DNA of 64,000 bases from Clusia tigrina (Eukaryota; Arthropoda; Insecta; Diptera; Clusiidae). A program made the translations under genes and the position numbers. Below are positions 53,331 through 64,000 of this stretch, in pieces; the stretch's first letter is position 1; each line of letters opens with the position of its first letter. Location of the stretch: positions 1,526,501 to 1,590,500 of the forward strand of contig CAKKTE020000090.1 of assembly GCA_920105625.2 (NCBI GenBank), in the 5' to 3' direction. A model generated the notes under the pieces. The model made no database searches, had not been told where the DNA came from, and was given only the letters and a program-made list of their open reading frames with translations.

Positions 53331-53903
53331 CTCCGTAAAATATGTCGGCGATATTGTGTTGACCGAAACCAATCCCAAGGCTGACATTTCAGTGATCAGC
53401 CCACTCTCAAAATATTGCTGTTAAAGTCAATTGCAACAACAATGTTTTGAAAATCCAAAGAAATTCCCCGAATGTGATTAACCAGTAATTGTATAATTAT
53501 TGTACGGTTAGGTCTATAGACACAGTTCACAAGAAGACTCTCAACACCATTGTTAACATTTAAAAATAAGTCCTCAATATGATCTTCACCAACTGATTTG
53601 CTTTGCAAGTTGCAGGCAAAATTCCATCCCTCACAAAAATAGCCACCCGCCGATATGAGTCAGTCTATCTACACGAAACGATCTGTTTCCACTGACTCTG
53701 AATAAGTTATTCTGCATTGATGGCACAAACCACGTTTCAGATACACACACAACATCCACCCCAGAACCCTCAAACAAATATCTGAATTCCTCCATATTAT
53801 TTGTCAAGCTTTGTGCTTTTATATCACAAATTCTCATTGCTGTCTGCATCTTACCGAAAATACGAATTAGGTTATAATTACTGTCCCTGGAAGCCACTGA
53901 CAA
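53331..53903 (-). pseudogene. LINE endonuclease domain (CR1/Jockey-like), broken
   Basis: VVCVSETWFVPS near 53710-53745, VNCVYRPNRT near 53510-53530 and AIDFNSNILR near 53405-53435, where GDFN is normal: the Gly is replaced by Ile. MSALGLVSVNTISPTYF follows in a shifted frame down to 53331. A gap with a frame break at about 53610-53635. Confidence 0.65.
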
Positions 53904-54550
53904 GTTATTTTATCCATTTATAACGACTGTAGGTAGTAAGTATTAGTTTGGTAACACATCCATAAAGGTTTCTCTCTGCACGCAAGAGCATTTAAAAAAG
54001 TATAATGAATTCAGCACAACTGTGTACATAAATGACTGACCCAAGTATACATATATAGTTTTTACTACAAAATATTTAAAAAAGTACAATAGTAATATTT
54101 TAAGGACAATTTAAATTGAAATGTTCAGATATGAACTCGAAATGCAAGAAAACAACCATTCTATCAAATGCATTAAGAATTGTTCCTCTCCACGAAAAAG
54201 ACTGCTCACCTGTTGCATTGAGTCTATGCGCCTTGCGCTCTTATTCTCTGTACGCTTCACATGAAAGGTGAAAACGTCTTTTTTTTTTTATAACTACTCT
54301 TTATGTCATAGCAATCTATCCTAGAACATTAAGCAATTATTATATCTTAAAATTATATTAAACATGGATTTAAATCTAAACAATTCACCAAAAAGTTTAC
54401 ATATTAGGTAATTATTGGTTATTCTATATCTATTTTTTATATTATTATTTTTTGTTTGTTTGTTTGCTTTTTTTATTTTACCTTTTTTTAGTTACATTTT
54501 ATTTACAATTATTATTATTATGTAACTTAAATTTTAATTACACTACTTTA
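53904..54550. other. AT-rich sequence without recognisable genes
   Basis: Contains homopolymer T runs and short AT repeats. It may include the decayed 5' part of the second CR1-like LINE. No ORF or TIR was recognised. Confidence 0.4.
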
Positions 54551-55180
54551 CAAAATAAAATTTTTTTCATGTACATTTGATGAGAGGTGACTTTTGTTAT
54601 GTATTTTTATCTGCTGAATTCGGAAATCAATTTAAAATTTTTTTTTCATGGAATAGTTTTTGAGATATTGTAATTTTTGTATTTTTTCGACCTTTTTTCA
54701 CGTGACAAATCATATCTCGAGCAATGCAAGGTATTGAGATGACGAACAAACATGTATAATCGGATCTTTGATTGGTAAAGCGGTTCAAAATATATCGATG
54801 AAAATAGGGCACATTTTCAAAAAAATAATATTTTACAGTGATTCTGTGCCGGCGGAAAAGTACAAATCGTTGAAAAAACGTCATTACATTGCTTCATCCC
54901 GCTCCCAACATTTTGAACCGCTTTACCAATCAAAGATCCGATTATACATGTTTGTTCGTCATCTCAATACCTTGCATTGGGTACCAAGAACGACCCAATC
55001 GGACATTTCTAGCTCGAGATATGATTTGTCACGTGAAAAAAGGTCGAAAAAATACAAAAATTACAATATCTCAAAAACTATTCCATGAAAAAAAATTTAA
55101 ACTTGATTTTCGAATTCAGCAGATGAAAATACATAAGAAAAGTCACCTCTCATCAAATGTACATTTTCGGTGTAAACTAG
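54550..55180. mobile_element. foldback (long inverted repeat) element
   Basis: Arms of about 230-265 bases: 54563 to about 54795 and about 54905-55173 are inverted copies, around a central region of about 110 bases. Shared landmarks are GTACATTTGATGAGAGGTGAC at the outer ends and CGGTTCAAAAT at the inner ends. The right arm carries 33 additional bases near 54979-55012. The outer ends do not show an obvious target duplication. It lies in the 3' UTR of the jockey-type LINE, 8-10 bases after its stop codon. Confidence 0.8.
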
Positions 55181-55186
55181 TGTTAT

Positions 55187-56671
55187 TAATTGGAAGCAGC
55201 TGGAAATCGTCGTTTGAGTCCGCGATTGGTTGGGTTATTATTCAGAAGAGCTGAAGCAAGTATGTTAGGGTGCCTTGAAAGGCGTTCAGTATATCTTAAG
55301 TTATATCGAAGTATCTCATCACTTATATTTGGAATCTCTAGATCTCGATGTAAGAGTTGGTTTGTTACATATTAAGGGGCATTTGCTATCAGACGTAGTA
55401 CCTTTGATTGGTATATCTGCAGAACCGCAATATTCGATTTTTACGCTGATCCCCATAACTGGATGCCATAGGTCCATATAGGCTTCAGTATGACTTTGTA
55501 AACTAGAACTTTATTTTCAATTGAAAGCTGGAAGTTGCGACCCATGAGCCAGTTCAACGAGTTTTGTTTTAGGCCCAATTGTTTTCTTTTAGCAAATATG
55601 TGTTTCTGCCAGGTCATTCGACGATCTAAATGAAAACCAAGGTGCTTAGTATCTGTTGACTGTGGTAGTTCCTCATTGTTAAAAAATACCGGTGGACATG
55701 TGTTGTTTCTGAGAGTGAAAGTAACTTGGGTAGACTTGATCGCATTTGCTGTCATTCTCCAATTTTGTAAGCATGCTTCTATATTGTAGAGGCTTAATTG
55801 CAGATGGTTGGAGTGAGTTACCATAATCACTGTATCGTCAGCAAAGCTAGCAGTTGTCGTATTTGCTGTTGTTGGCAAATCAGCTGTAAATAGTGTGTAG
55901 GGCACAGGACCTAGAACGATTCCTTGTGGCACGTCGGATTTGATTGGATATAATTTTGTGACTTCATCGTTGAATTTGATCATGAAATGTCTATCTTCAA
56001 GATATGATTTCAGGATACAGGATAGTTAGAAGGTAAAATTTCTTTTAATTTATAAAGTAATTCAGGGTGCCAGACGTTATCGACCGCCTGGGTGATGTCC
56101 AGAAATGCGGCAGTACAATACTTTTTCCTTTCAAAAGCTTCTCTAAAAGCCTTGTATACTCGATGTTCCGTGGTCGCGTGTTGTTTTCTAAACCCAAACT
56201 GATGGTTACGCATTAGGTGTTTTTTATCAAGAATGGGCATTAATTTTTTGAGGAGGAGTTTTTCTAGCACCTTCGAGACAATGGGTCTGTAGGATGTTAC
56301 TTCCTCCTTCGGTTTCCCAGCTTTTGGTATAACAACTTTTTGTGCTACTTTCCACTGTAGAAGGACGTAACCAAGAGTTAAAACACCATTATACAGTTGA
56401 GTCAGGTACTGCAATCCAGTTTTAGGTAGTTCCTTTAGTATATTGCCTGTGATGAGATCGTATCCCGGCGCTTTGTTTGCTTTTAGCTTCACACATATTA
56501 TATTATGTCTTTTTGCCTAAATCGTGATAATGGTGGCTCTAATTCACCTGGAAACTAGAAACTAAAAATTTCGGTTTCGGCGTGATGCGAGAGGTGGAAA
56601 TGGCTCGAATAGATATGAACAATGTTCTGCAAAGGTAACTGTCTTATCTTCGTCACACTTGGCCCACCCAT
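55187..56671 (-). pseudogene. jockey-type ORF2, RT part (3' of LOA copy 2)
   Basis: DEDKTVTFAEH near 56635-56665, KANKAPGYDLITG near 56440-56480, KVVIPKAGKP near 56305-56335, HQFGFRKQHAT near 56170-56205, TAAFLDITQAVDNVWH near 56070-56115, VPQGIVLGP near 55905-55930 and SFADDTVIMV near 55825-55850. The C-terminus ends with RRFPAASN and TAA near 55187. Lesions: a TAG near 56562 and frame breaks near 56010-55983 and 55441. FADD keeps both catalytic Asp residues. Confidence 0.78.
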
Positions 56672-56804
56672 TATTCGTTCTTGGTTGGTTGGTTCGTTTC
56701 AGTGGCTAATCCAAGTCAGTCCTCACATGGATCGCAATTATCGCCTTAGCGACGTTTTGATACCACAACCTCTCCTAACGCCGGAGAAAGCGATGGATTG
56801 TTCA

Positions 56805-59800
56805 CTAAATCCACTTTGTGGAGTTTAGGTATCTTAAAAGATCTTTCGGTTTTACGCCCGAGAGATCGGATAAACTCGCTAGGAAATAGTTTCCTAGTGA
56901 TCTATTTCTTGCGGCCGCCAGAGCCGGGCATTCGCAAATAAAATGGATTAAGGTTTCCTTCTCTACTGAGTTTCCACAACTTCTACAATGGGTATTGTAC
57001 GGTCTCTGCATGAGTTCCCACGAGCTGGTGATCCGTAAAGGCCGCCGTGAGGCGGCTGGTGTCCCTGCGGTCCCTGTTTATGAGATCCCTAGATCTCCCA
57101 CTGTTAAAGACTGGCCAGGTCGCCAGGAATGTATTACATGTTGTGAGTGTCCTCCATCTATTGCCCGCTAAGGTAAGACAGTGCATGTAGATGCCCTTCT
57201 TAATCGCACCCATGGAAAACAGGTACTAGTTCCTCATGGGTTAGATCGAGAAAGGCTCCTCTGCGCGCCAATTCATCAGCCTTATCATTTCCATCTATAT
57301 TCCTGTGTCTGGGGACCCAGATGATTGTGATGTCAGCATGGTGACCTAGCGCCCCAAGTTCCTCCCTGCACTGTCTGACCAGTCTGGAGTCGATGGTGTT
57401 TGATTGTAGGGCTTTTATGGCAGCCTTGCTGTCCACAAATATAGCAACCGTGCTCCTCTGCCCTTCTCTAATGTGGTGGGTGATCTGTCGACATGCCTCT
57501 CTGATCGCGAGTACTTCCGCCTGAAAAACTGAAGCTGTATCGGGTAGGCGTGTACAGTAGTTACTGTTAGCGTGCGGGGAAAAGACCCAGGTCCATTTTT
57601 GACCCGTCCGTATAAATGGCTATATCGTACTCCATTTGGAGTTTCCTTCTTGACCACAATCTTCTTGAGGGAAATCTAACCTTGAAGTCCTTTTTGAAGT
57701 CCAGTTGTGGTACTATGTAATCTGTGGTCATTTGTGTTAATTCCCTCGGCACTGTGTATAGCACCTTATCATGACCGTACGTTCGCTCAGACCAGCAGTT
57801 TGTCGCTTTTGACCTTAGCGCACTGTTGCAGGCTACGTTCTTAATGTACAGGTCGATAGGGAGGATGTGTAGCATTTCGTTGAGTGCCTCCGCTGGACAT
57901 GTTCTCAGGCTCCCTGCAATGCCAGCGGCAGCTGCTCTTTGAACCATACTCAGTCTCTGAATGTTATAACCCTTATCTAGAGCTGGCCACCAGACTATTG
58001 AACCGTAAGTTAGTATTGGACGCCCGATTGCTTCGTACATCCAGTGAGTGATATGGGGCGTAGTCCCTATTTTTCCTAAACATTTTCTTGCATTCGTAGA
58101 AAGCTACGTGGGCTTTCCTGACCCGTAACTCTATATTGGGTCTCCAATTTAGCTTGGGGCCCAGAATAACTCCTAAGTATTTAGCTTTCTCCGCTAGCTT
58201 TAGCTGTTGTCCATGAAGTGTCGGAAGTTTAAAGATCGGAGTCTTCGTCTTGTTAGTGAAAAGTATCAGTTCTATATTCCTGTGGCCCAGGAATTCAGTT
58301 TGTCCAGCCCCTTTTGCATAATATCACTTATTACACTGGGGAACATGCCTGATACAGCTATCACTACATCATCCGCGTATGCTACCGTCTTAACCCTCAT
58401 TGAATCTAGTATGCTGAGGATGTTGTCAATTACCAGTACCCACAATAGGGGTGAAATCACCCCACCTTGTGGTGTTCCTCTACTGACGTGTTTGATGAGA
58501 ACCGTGTTACCCAGCTCAGACTGAATGACCCTAGTCCTAAGCATTGTAACTATCCACTCCCTAAGAACTTCCTCAACCCCTACCCTGGTGAGAGAGTCCA
58601 GAATTGCTTTGTTACTAACGTTGTTAAAAGCCCCATCTATATCCAGAAAGGCCGCTAACGTGTACTGTTTATGGTGGATTGTCTTTTCCACTGATCGAAT
58701 TACCTCATGTAAAGCTGTTTCCGTAGATTTACCCCTGAGATATGCGTGTTGCGACTTCGCGAGAGGAACTGATCTACTGTATGCCTAAGGTGGATTTCCA
58801 GAGCCCACTCCATTGTTTTGAGAAGACACGACTTAAGACTAATGGGTCTAAAATTTTTTGCCGACTCATGCCCAATCTTCCCCGCCTTTGGAATGAAAAC
58901 TACCTTTACCTTCCTCCAACTGAGGGTGATGTAGTTGAAGCGTATACATGCCTTATATATCCCTTTTAACCATGGGATCACCACAACCTGTAACCTTTGC
59001 AGCATGAATGGGAAAATCCCATTCAAGCCCGGCGATTTATAAGGCGAGAAACAATTTATCGAGTGTTTGATTTTTTTCCGTAAATATCAGGTCACAACCG
59101 GCGGCATCTGATTGTCCATAACGGGTAATTGAGATAAATACGCGGTATCTTTACAGTCTGGGAAGCGTGTTTGAAGTAAGAATTCAAGTGTTTCAGAAGA
59201 TGTTTCCGTCCATGCACCATCCGCCTTTGTAAGGAAAGAGGGGCTGGTGTGTTCCTTGGACAGTATTTTGCTGAGTCTTGCTGAAGTAGAGGTTGCCTCA
59301 ATTGATTCACAAAATTCTCTCCAGCCATCTTTCTTGGCTTCCCTGATAGATTTTTTGTAAGTTTTGAGACTCCCTTTATATCGTGCCCAATCTTCGTCCC
59401 TATAACATTGGTTGAGCAGTTTCCTTGTTCTCTTCCTGAGATCCGATAATTTTTTGGTCCACCATGGTGGAAGAGTTTTTGTACTCCTAGTGACGGGACA
59501 AGCGCACTTGTAAGCTATATTATGAGCTTCCTCAAGATTCCCCACTTTTTTGTCTATCGCCTCAGTAGATTCGAGTTTCATTGTCTCAGAAATTTTAAGT
59601 TTTGAGCTAGCTACCCTCGTAACAGTATCCCACTTTATTCTCCTGGGTTTTCTGTAAGAAACAGCATCTGCGGTTTTCAAATTTACCCTGAAAACTATCC
59701 AACTATGGTCCGAGAAGGACTTCTTGTTGGATACCCTCCATTCTCCTACCTGGACTGATGCGTCTTCTGAAATTAGAGTTAAATCTAGGACTTCTTCCCA

Positions 59801-60349
59801 TCCAGCACATTTATTAGAGCTAGGGAAGGTAAATGTGGGAGTATTCCCTCTGTTACATCCTGTAAGGTTGGAGTTATTTATAAAGTTAAAAAGTGACTCA
59901 CACATTTCATTATCCTCGGTGCTACCCCATAGCGTGTGCCTCGCGTTGGCGTCGCATTCCAGAAGGAGTGGGACATTTTTGGCAGCAGCATTGGCGACCA
60001 GGGTCGCTACCTCTTCCGGTGGTGCGGCACTGTTGTGCGCCATATAAGCTGATGCAGCTAGTAGGTCTGGTCCGCTTGGCACCTCGATTCTTACCACTGT
60101 CAAATCGCCTGTGCTGTACTGTAGGCAGATAAAAGCATTAATTGTTTTCTTAACTAGGATACATGATCGAATCTTATTACCGTTCCTGATATAGTGCATA
60201 TTGTATTTGGTCAGCTTGACCCCCTTGACGTCATTTCCTCTTACCCAAGGCACGATGCCGATGTCAGCGTCTTCCTCACCCAGAAAAACGGCAAAGTTAT
60301 CTGATGCATTCTTAAAATGCTGCAGATTAATCTGCACCATCTTCAGCAT
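56805..60349 (-). pseudogene. LINE ORF2 (endonuclease, RT, RNase H), copy 2 (broken)
   Basis: Same domains and motifs as copy 1: ECDANARHTLWG, GGVISP, YADDVVIAV, YTDGSKMD, the KADELA block and the C-terminal Cys/His motif. It shares with copy 1 the TGA between endonuclease and RT (59087-59089), the post-RT frameshift and the RNase H frameshifts. Additional private lesions: a one-base loss near 58766 and a deletion of about 25 bases near 58276 that removes the start of the CGLGVNPEN block. Confidence 0.85.
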
Positions 60350-61022
60350 CGGTACCCTGTTGTGCAGGCACTATGGAGACTTCTTCCTGAAGGTCCGTGT
60401 CCTCTGGAATCTTGTTGGCCTCCTCCAACCCATTTTGCAGTCGGTTGCTTCCAGGACACCAACGGACTCCTCGTTGGTTGCCAGAAGCAGGGACATGCCT
60501 GTTTTCTGGGCATCTTCGTCCTTGATGATCGCCCAGTCGTGCATTGGCATATTGGAGTTTTGCCGCTGTAAAAGCTGGAGCACCTTCCCGTCCTCGAGCT
60601 TCAGTATGGGTCGACAAATACGGGCTCTCGGTCGTCTTGGGATATCCCCGGCCGGTATCAGCTTAAGCCTTAAGCCTTCCCATGCTTCACTAATCTTAGC
60701 TATGCACTTGCCGAGGAGTTCCTTCGACGGCCGATCGTCGCTCCTGAACACCCTGCATCCCCGTACCACATTAGAGGAGTCGAAGCCAGAGGAAGAAGCA
60801 TCCGCATTGGAAAAGAGATTGGACCATCCCTGCCAATTTGGATTCAATCTCCCCCCATTTCTCCAGGACTTTCTTCCCCCTCTTAGTTATATCGTCGATG
60901 AGCGCCACATGTAGCTCATCCCTAGCCACTTCGCTATATGGTCGCCTTGTGCTCGTCGATGGACCCTCTGTTGGTGTGGATGTTTTGGCGATTTTGTGTC
61001 TCTTTGAAGCCGAAAACGTCAC
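60327..61022 (-). pseudogene. LINE ORF1 protein, copy 2 (5' truncated)
   Basis: Equivalent to 17657-18352 of copy 1 and almost identical. It includes the same frameshift (overlap near 60840) and the HDWAII block. At the site of the copy 1 stop (17797), copy 2 reads sense codons (NEESVGV) and runs on to 60371. The last frame ends in TAA overlapping the ORF2 ATG at 60349. Confidence 0.75.
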
Positions 61023-61044
61023 ATCATGTTACCTGTTTCGCTTC

Positions 61045-62200
61045 TTATTGGAGGAACATATATGGTTAGTCGGTTTAATGATGGAGTAGCTTTCCATAGT
61101 GAGTAGTCCGTTGCTTCTGTGGATGAAAACTTTGCTAGAACACTCTGACGCTTATTTCTGTCGTATAGTAGCTGTTTTAGTGCCTTTATTGCCTTGTTAA
61201 ATATTGTTTTATCACTTGGATACCTCGTAGCTCGCCATATTTTTCGTAGTTTACTTTTCTCAACCAGAATTTTCTTAATATCTGCGTCAGTTTTTAAACA
61301 TGGTTCCGATAGGTGTAACTCTGGAGTAGACATCCATGCTGCTTGCTGAGTAGTCCATATAAATATTTCTGCAGCTTCATCTATCTATCTATTTTTCTTC
61401 TTTACATTTGAGACGAACATTAAGAGGAAGTGTCTCATTCTATATTTGTCTGATTTGGAGACAGTTCGTTAGTTTGTTGTGCAAAGATGGGGACGTTGTT
61501 TCAGCACTGGTTTGGAGTTCATGTATATAAAAAAGGTGAATGATCAGAAGATAAATCTAAACACGATTCTGCTGTGACATTATTTAATGCAATGCCTTTC
61601 CTTACGCAAAAATCTATGACGTCAGGGATTTTCTTGTTATCTGAAGGCCAGAACGTTGGTTCTCCGGTTGATAAGTGCGTGTATTTATTAGACAGAATGG
61701 TATTTAGAAGCTCTCTGCCTTTTGAGTTTATTGTTCTTGAACCCTACTGAGTGTGCTTTGAGTCGTAGTCGCTAGCAACAGCAAATTTTAGCCCCAAAGT
61801 TTGAAAAAAATGGTCAAATTGGTGTTTTTTAACAGCATGTCTAGGTGGACAGTGAACATAAGTGATAGTTGGTCAAATATAGCTATGCTGGTTCCTTGCA
61901 TATGTGGGTATTGGTATTTATCTAGAGGTTGATATTTTATATTGTTGTTTACTATGATAGCTGTGCCACATCTTGCGGTTCCCATAGGATGGTTTGTGGA
62001 GTATACTCATATATTGTATTGAGGTATTTTTATAACTTTTGAGGTATTTTTATAACTTTTTAATGTGAAATGAGTTTCAGAAACTAAAATGATATCAATT
62101 TTATGTTCTGTAAGACAATGTTTCACCTCTTGAATATATTGGGCTGGTCCATGGCGTTCCATACAGCTATTATAAGAGAAGTTATTTGTACACTATTTTT
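61045..62200 (-). pseudogene. jockey-type ORF2, endonuclease part (5' of LOA copy 2)
   Basis: IAVWNANGLAQ-like start near 62130-62170 (Gly/Leu region decayed), IILVSETHF near 62075-62095, ARCGTAIIVNNNI near 61935-61975 and TSIAIFDQ near 61880. A frame break lies near 61788. The pre-RT linker (61333-61019) has the TRYPSDKTIFNKAI, TDYSLWKAT and PPIR blocks, standard in jockey. It ends at the LOA junction near 61044. Confidence 0.7.
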
Positions 62201-62355
62201 GCCACGATTGTCATAAGAAGGTTGTGAATAGTGCTCATTTGTTCAATGAGATTTTTCATAATCGATTTTAGTTTGGTCATGTCGTTGGCTTTCTCTTGAT
62301 GAGGTATGTTATTGTCTGGTGATTTCTCAGTTTGTTCTGTTGGCTTTACATTTTT

Positions 62356-63713
62356 TTAAATTTCAGCGTACGTAGTGCCTGGTTGTATTTGGCTTTGGTT
62401 TAATGGAGCATTTAGGGAATTTTTGGTCCGAGTTGTAACTACTTCTTTTTTACGAAGGGTGAGATACATTTTTTGCTGGAGTTCCTTATAAATCGGACAA
62501 CCCTTATAGGGTTGGGTGGTCGCCTCCGCACAAGACGCACTGGACATTTGATGATTTGTCCTTCCTTCTGCATTCTGTAGTAGTAGAATGATTAACAGCG
62601 CAATGTGACTGGCATTTGGTACACTGTGGTCTTTTGGGTCGAGGTGGTTCAAAAATTACTTTTGTTTATAATATTGCCTTGATATCATATATTTCTCTGT
62701 TGTTTGAATTCTGTTTCAGATTTAAATAAAATATTGGGAGGGCCGTTTTTGTAACTCTTTGCTTAATATTAGATATATGTACCAATTCGTGGCCAAATGC
62801 TTATATTGCCTCCTTAATATTCTGTAGTGGCACTGTATGGTGTATTCCCTTCAAGACAACATCAAATGTTTTGTCTTTTTTTAGTTTGTATGTATGGAAT
62901 ACCGTATTTTTGTCGCAAAGTGCTTGTGTTATTGTTCTGTACTTATCTTCTATGTTTGGCTATATTTTGACTGCTCCACCTTTTAGTAGTTTAATCATGT
63001 ATTCATTTGGTGCTATAACGTTTAATAGCTCTCTTAACGGCTAGATGTTATCCACTCCTGATATAAAAATTGGAGGAGGTTTCTGTATTTTCGGCGTTAC
63101 CTCTATAGTTTGTAAATCTATGTCGGTACCATCATCCTGTGCTAATTCAGCAAATCTGTTTGAAGTGTTAACTGTTGTTGTTCCAAGCCAGTATTTCACT
63201 AACGTTTATTGTTTTAAGGCATTTCGCGATTCAGACTCTGGACTTGACCTAGCGCCTTTATTATTATTTTTGTTTGGTATCTGCTTCCAATTTGCTGTAG
63301 GGCCATCAGGCTGAAATTTTCCTACCTGGTCATTAATTTGGGGAGAGCATATATTTGATAAATTTGTTCCTGGGTTAGTGCAGTCTCTCACGAGCTCAAT
63401 TTTGTTAAGCGGCGGAGAGCTCGATCTTTGATTTTGTTTGGATGCATTTTCATGATTATTTGGTATACTCATTCGGGTTGCTTGGCATTTTTGACTTTGT
63501 TGCAGGAGCGTTGGAATGTGTGCGCTGAGCTAGAGCAATCCGCTGAGTGGCTAAGTTCGCTGCATTGTTGCTATTAATTTCTGCATTCGCGAGAGACTTA
63601 GTAAACTTTTTTACATTGTTTGTATTATTGTTTGAAATATTTGTATTATTATTATTGTTTATTGGCACGGTATTCATGTATGGTATGTGTGTTGGTGAGC
63701 GCAATACACTCAT
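62356..63713 (-). pseudogene. jockey-type ORF1 protein (broken)
   Basis: ATG at 63713 begins MSVLRSPTHIPY. The N-terminal region is Asn-rich with low-complexity NNNN runs; a middle part (63472-63206) is Pro/Ser/Asn-rich. The C-terminal part retains CAEATTQPYKGCPIYKELQQKM near 62440-62520. YKGCP.YKEL is the end of the zinc-knuckle region typical of jockey ORF1; preceding knuckles are decayed between 63200 and 62650. At least two frame breaks. Confidence 0.65.
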
Positions 63714-63720
63714 TTTACAC

Positions 63721-64000
63721 TACCGTTCACTGCGGTTTCCCTCTTTACTTTATTATTATTTCTTATTAAATCACAAAAAAAAATATTAAATAAACCATAC
63801 AGGCGAGTGCAAAAATGAAATGTGTTTTCACTAATCACCAATTTATGTTGTTTGTTTTTGTCTTTCACTCAAAACTGATTTACGCACGGGAAAATAAACA
63901 CGTCTATTCACGGCGACCTCTTGATTATTTGTTGGTGAAAACTGCTGACAGTTGTTATTCTTTTTTCAAGCAGATTGCCGCTCGCATTATCTTGTAGTTC
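63721..64000. other. right edge, probable jockey 5' region and unassigned DNA
   Basis: AT-rich, with an A run near 63775-63785. No gene is recognised; a 60-codon + strand frame at 63815-63997 has no known motif. Confidence 0.3.

Larger units (their letters stand above)
50100..53903 (-). mobile_element. second CR1/Jockey-group LINE (minus), interrupted by a LOA-type insertion
   Basis: Endonuclease part at 53903-53331, RT part at about 51140-50160, both on the minus strand and in the expected order. Between them lies a rearranged LOA-type LINE (51140-53330). About 130 codons expected between the two parts are missing. It resembles the + strand LINE at 20350-23765 in motif content. Confidence 0.7.
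56672..61044 (-). mobile_element. LOA-type LINE, copy 2 (5' truncated), inserted in the jockey-type LINE
   Basis: Nearly identical to copy 1 (13985 to about 18390) over about 4.37 kb but lacks the ORF1 N-terminus and 5' UTR. The 5' junction is near 61044, where LOA sequence (GAAGCGAAACAGG) meets jockey coding sequence. The 3' end has a CCAACCAACCAAG-type tail near 56676-56692 and meets jockey coding sequence at about 56671. A clear target duplication was not identified; CCAATAAGA/CCAACCAAGA at the two junctions is only suggestive. Confidence 0.85.
55187..63720 (-). mobile_element. jockey-type LINE, split by LOA copy 2
   Basis: Minus strand. ORF1 (63713-62356), ORF2 endonuclease and linker (about 62200-61045), then LOA copy 2, then ORF2 continuation (about 56671-55187) with RT. 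The 3' UTR starts at 55187 and meets the foldback element almost at once. ORF2 lacks RNase H. The two ORF2 parts join in the right order: PPIR before the insertion and GWAKCDEDKTVTFAEH after it are adjacent in jockey proteins. Confidence 0.8.

Noticed and set aside
54768..55254. Frames of 106 and 121 codons in the foldback element
   Set aside because: They span the inverted-repeat arms and translate to related low-information peptides; no family recognised.

Overview
This window is nuclear DNA from an insect, most likely a cyclorrhaphan fly (a tephritid fruit fly is plausible). It is a dense, nested graveyard of transposable elements around one recognisable host gene. No prokaryotic signals are present. 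The host gene is the 3' end of an ankyrin gene on the + strand: last ankyrin repeat, ZU5, UPA and death domain, with spliced exons at about 45365-48278. In Drosophila melanogaster, Ank is on chromosome 4 (Muller element F). In tephritids Muller F genes are X-linked, so a repeat-rich X or F chromosome is a reasonable inference. No other host coding sequence was recognised.

Region by region. 1-4200: decayed Ty3/gypsy element (+) with 3' LTR. 4210-7181: gag and probable 5' LTR of a second Ty3-type element (-). 7290-9900: LOA-type LINE fragment (-) with repeated 5' sequence. 9916-11201 and 11238-12534: two complete-ended mariners of different subfamilies on opposite strands. 12590-13978: env-like (baculovirus-F-type) remnant (-). 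13985 to about 19090: long LOA-type LINE, copy 1 (-). 19100-20345: internally deleted LINE (-). 20350-23765 plus 34238-34577: CR1/Jockey-group LINE (+), split by a BEL/Pao element (23766-34237, TSD GGGAT). The 5' LTR of that BEL element is itself split by a 3.1-kb DNA transposon (24245-27348, TSD ATATACAT). 34880-38240: Ty3/gypsy pol remnant (+), split by a 2.47-kb piggyBac element (35457-37931). 38738 onward: LTR-like sequence. 39350-41545: RTE-type LINE (-). 41999-45242: I-type LINE with a (TAA)n tail (-), split by a 1429-bp solo LTR (43218-44646, TSD GTAA). 45365-48320: ankyrin gene. 48570-49290: mauritiana-type mariner remnant (-). 49300-49880: Helitron helicase remnant (-). 50100-53903: second CR1-like LINE (-), split by a LOA-type insertion whose two halves lie in opposite orientations. 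54550-55175: foldback element. 55187-63713: jockey-type LINE (-), split by LOA copy 2 (about 56672-61044).

The elements do not form a pathway. The value of the window is its stratigraphy: at least six insertions can be ordered because one element interrupts the reading frame or LTR of another, several with exact target-site duplications. Nearly all coding regions are broken. Several features are still worth attention: an atypical DNA transposon with inverted termini of about 300 bp; a BEL element with near-identical LTRs but a disabled polymerase; two LOA copies that share the same lesions; an inversion that fits twin priming; and a four-unit hairpin array whose stems vary by compensating substitutions.

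Boundaries marked 'about' were read by eye. Family names rest on motifs, not on database searches.
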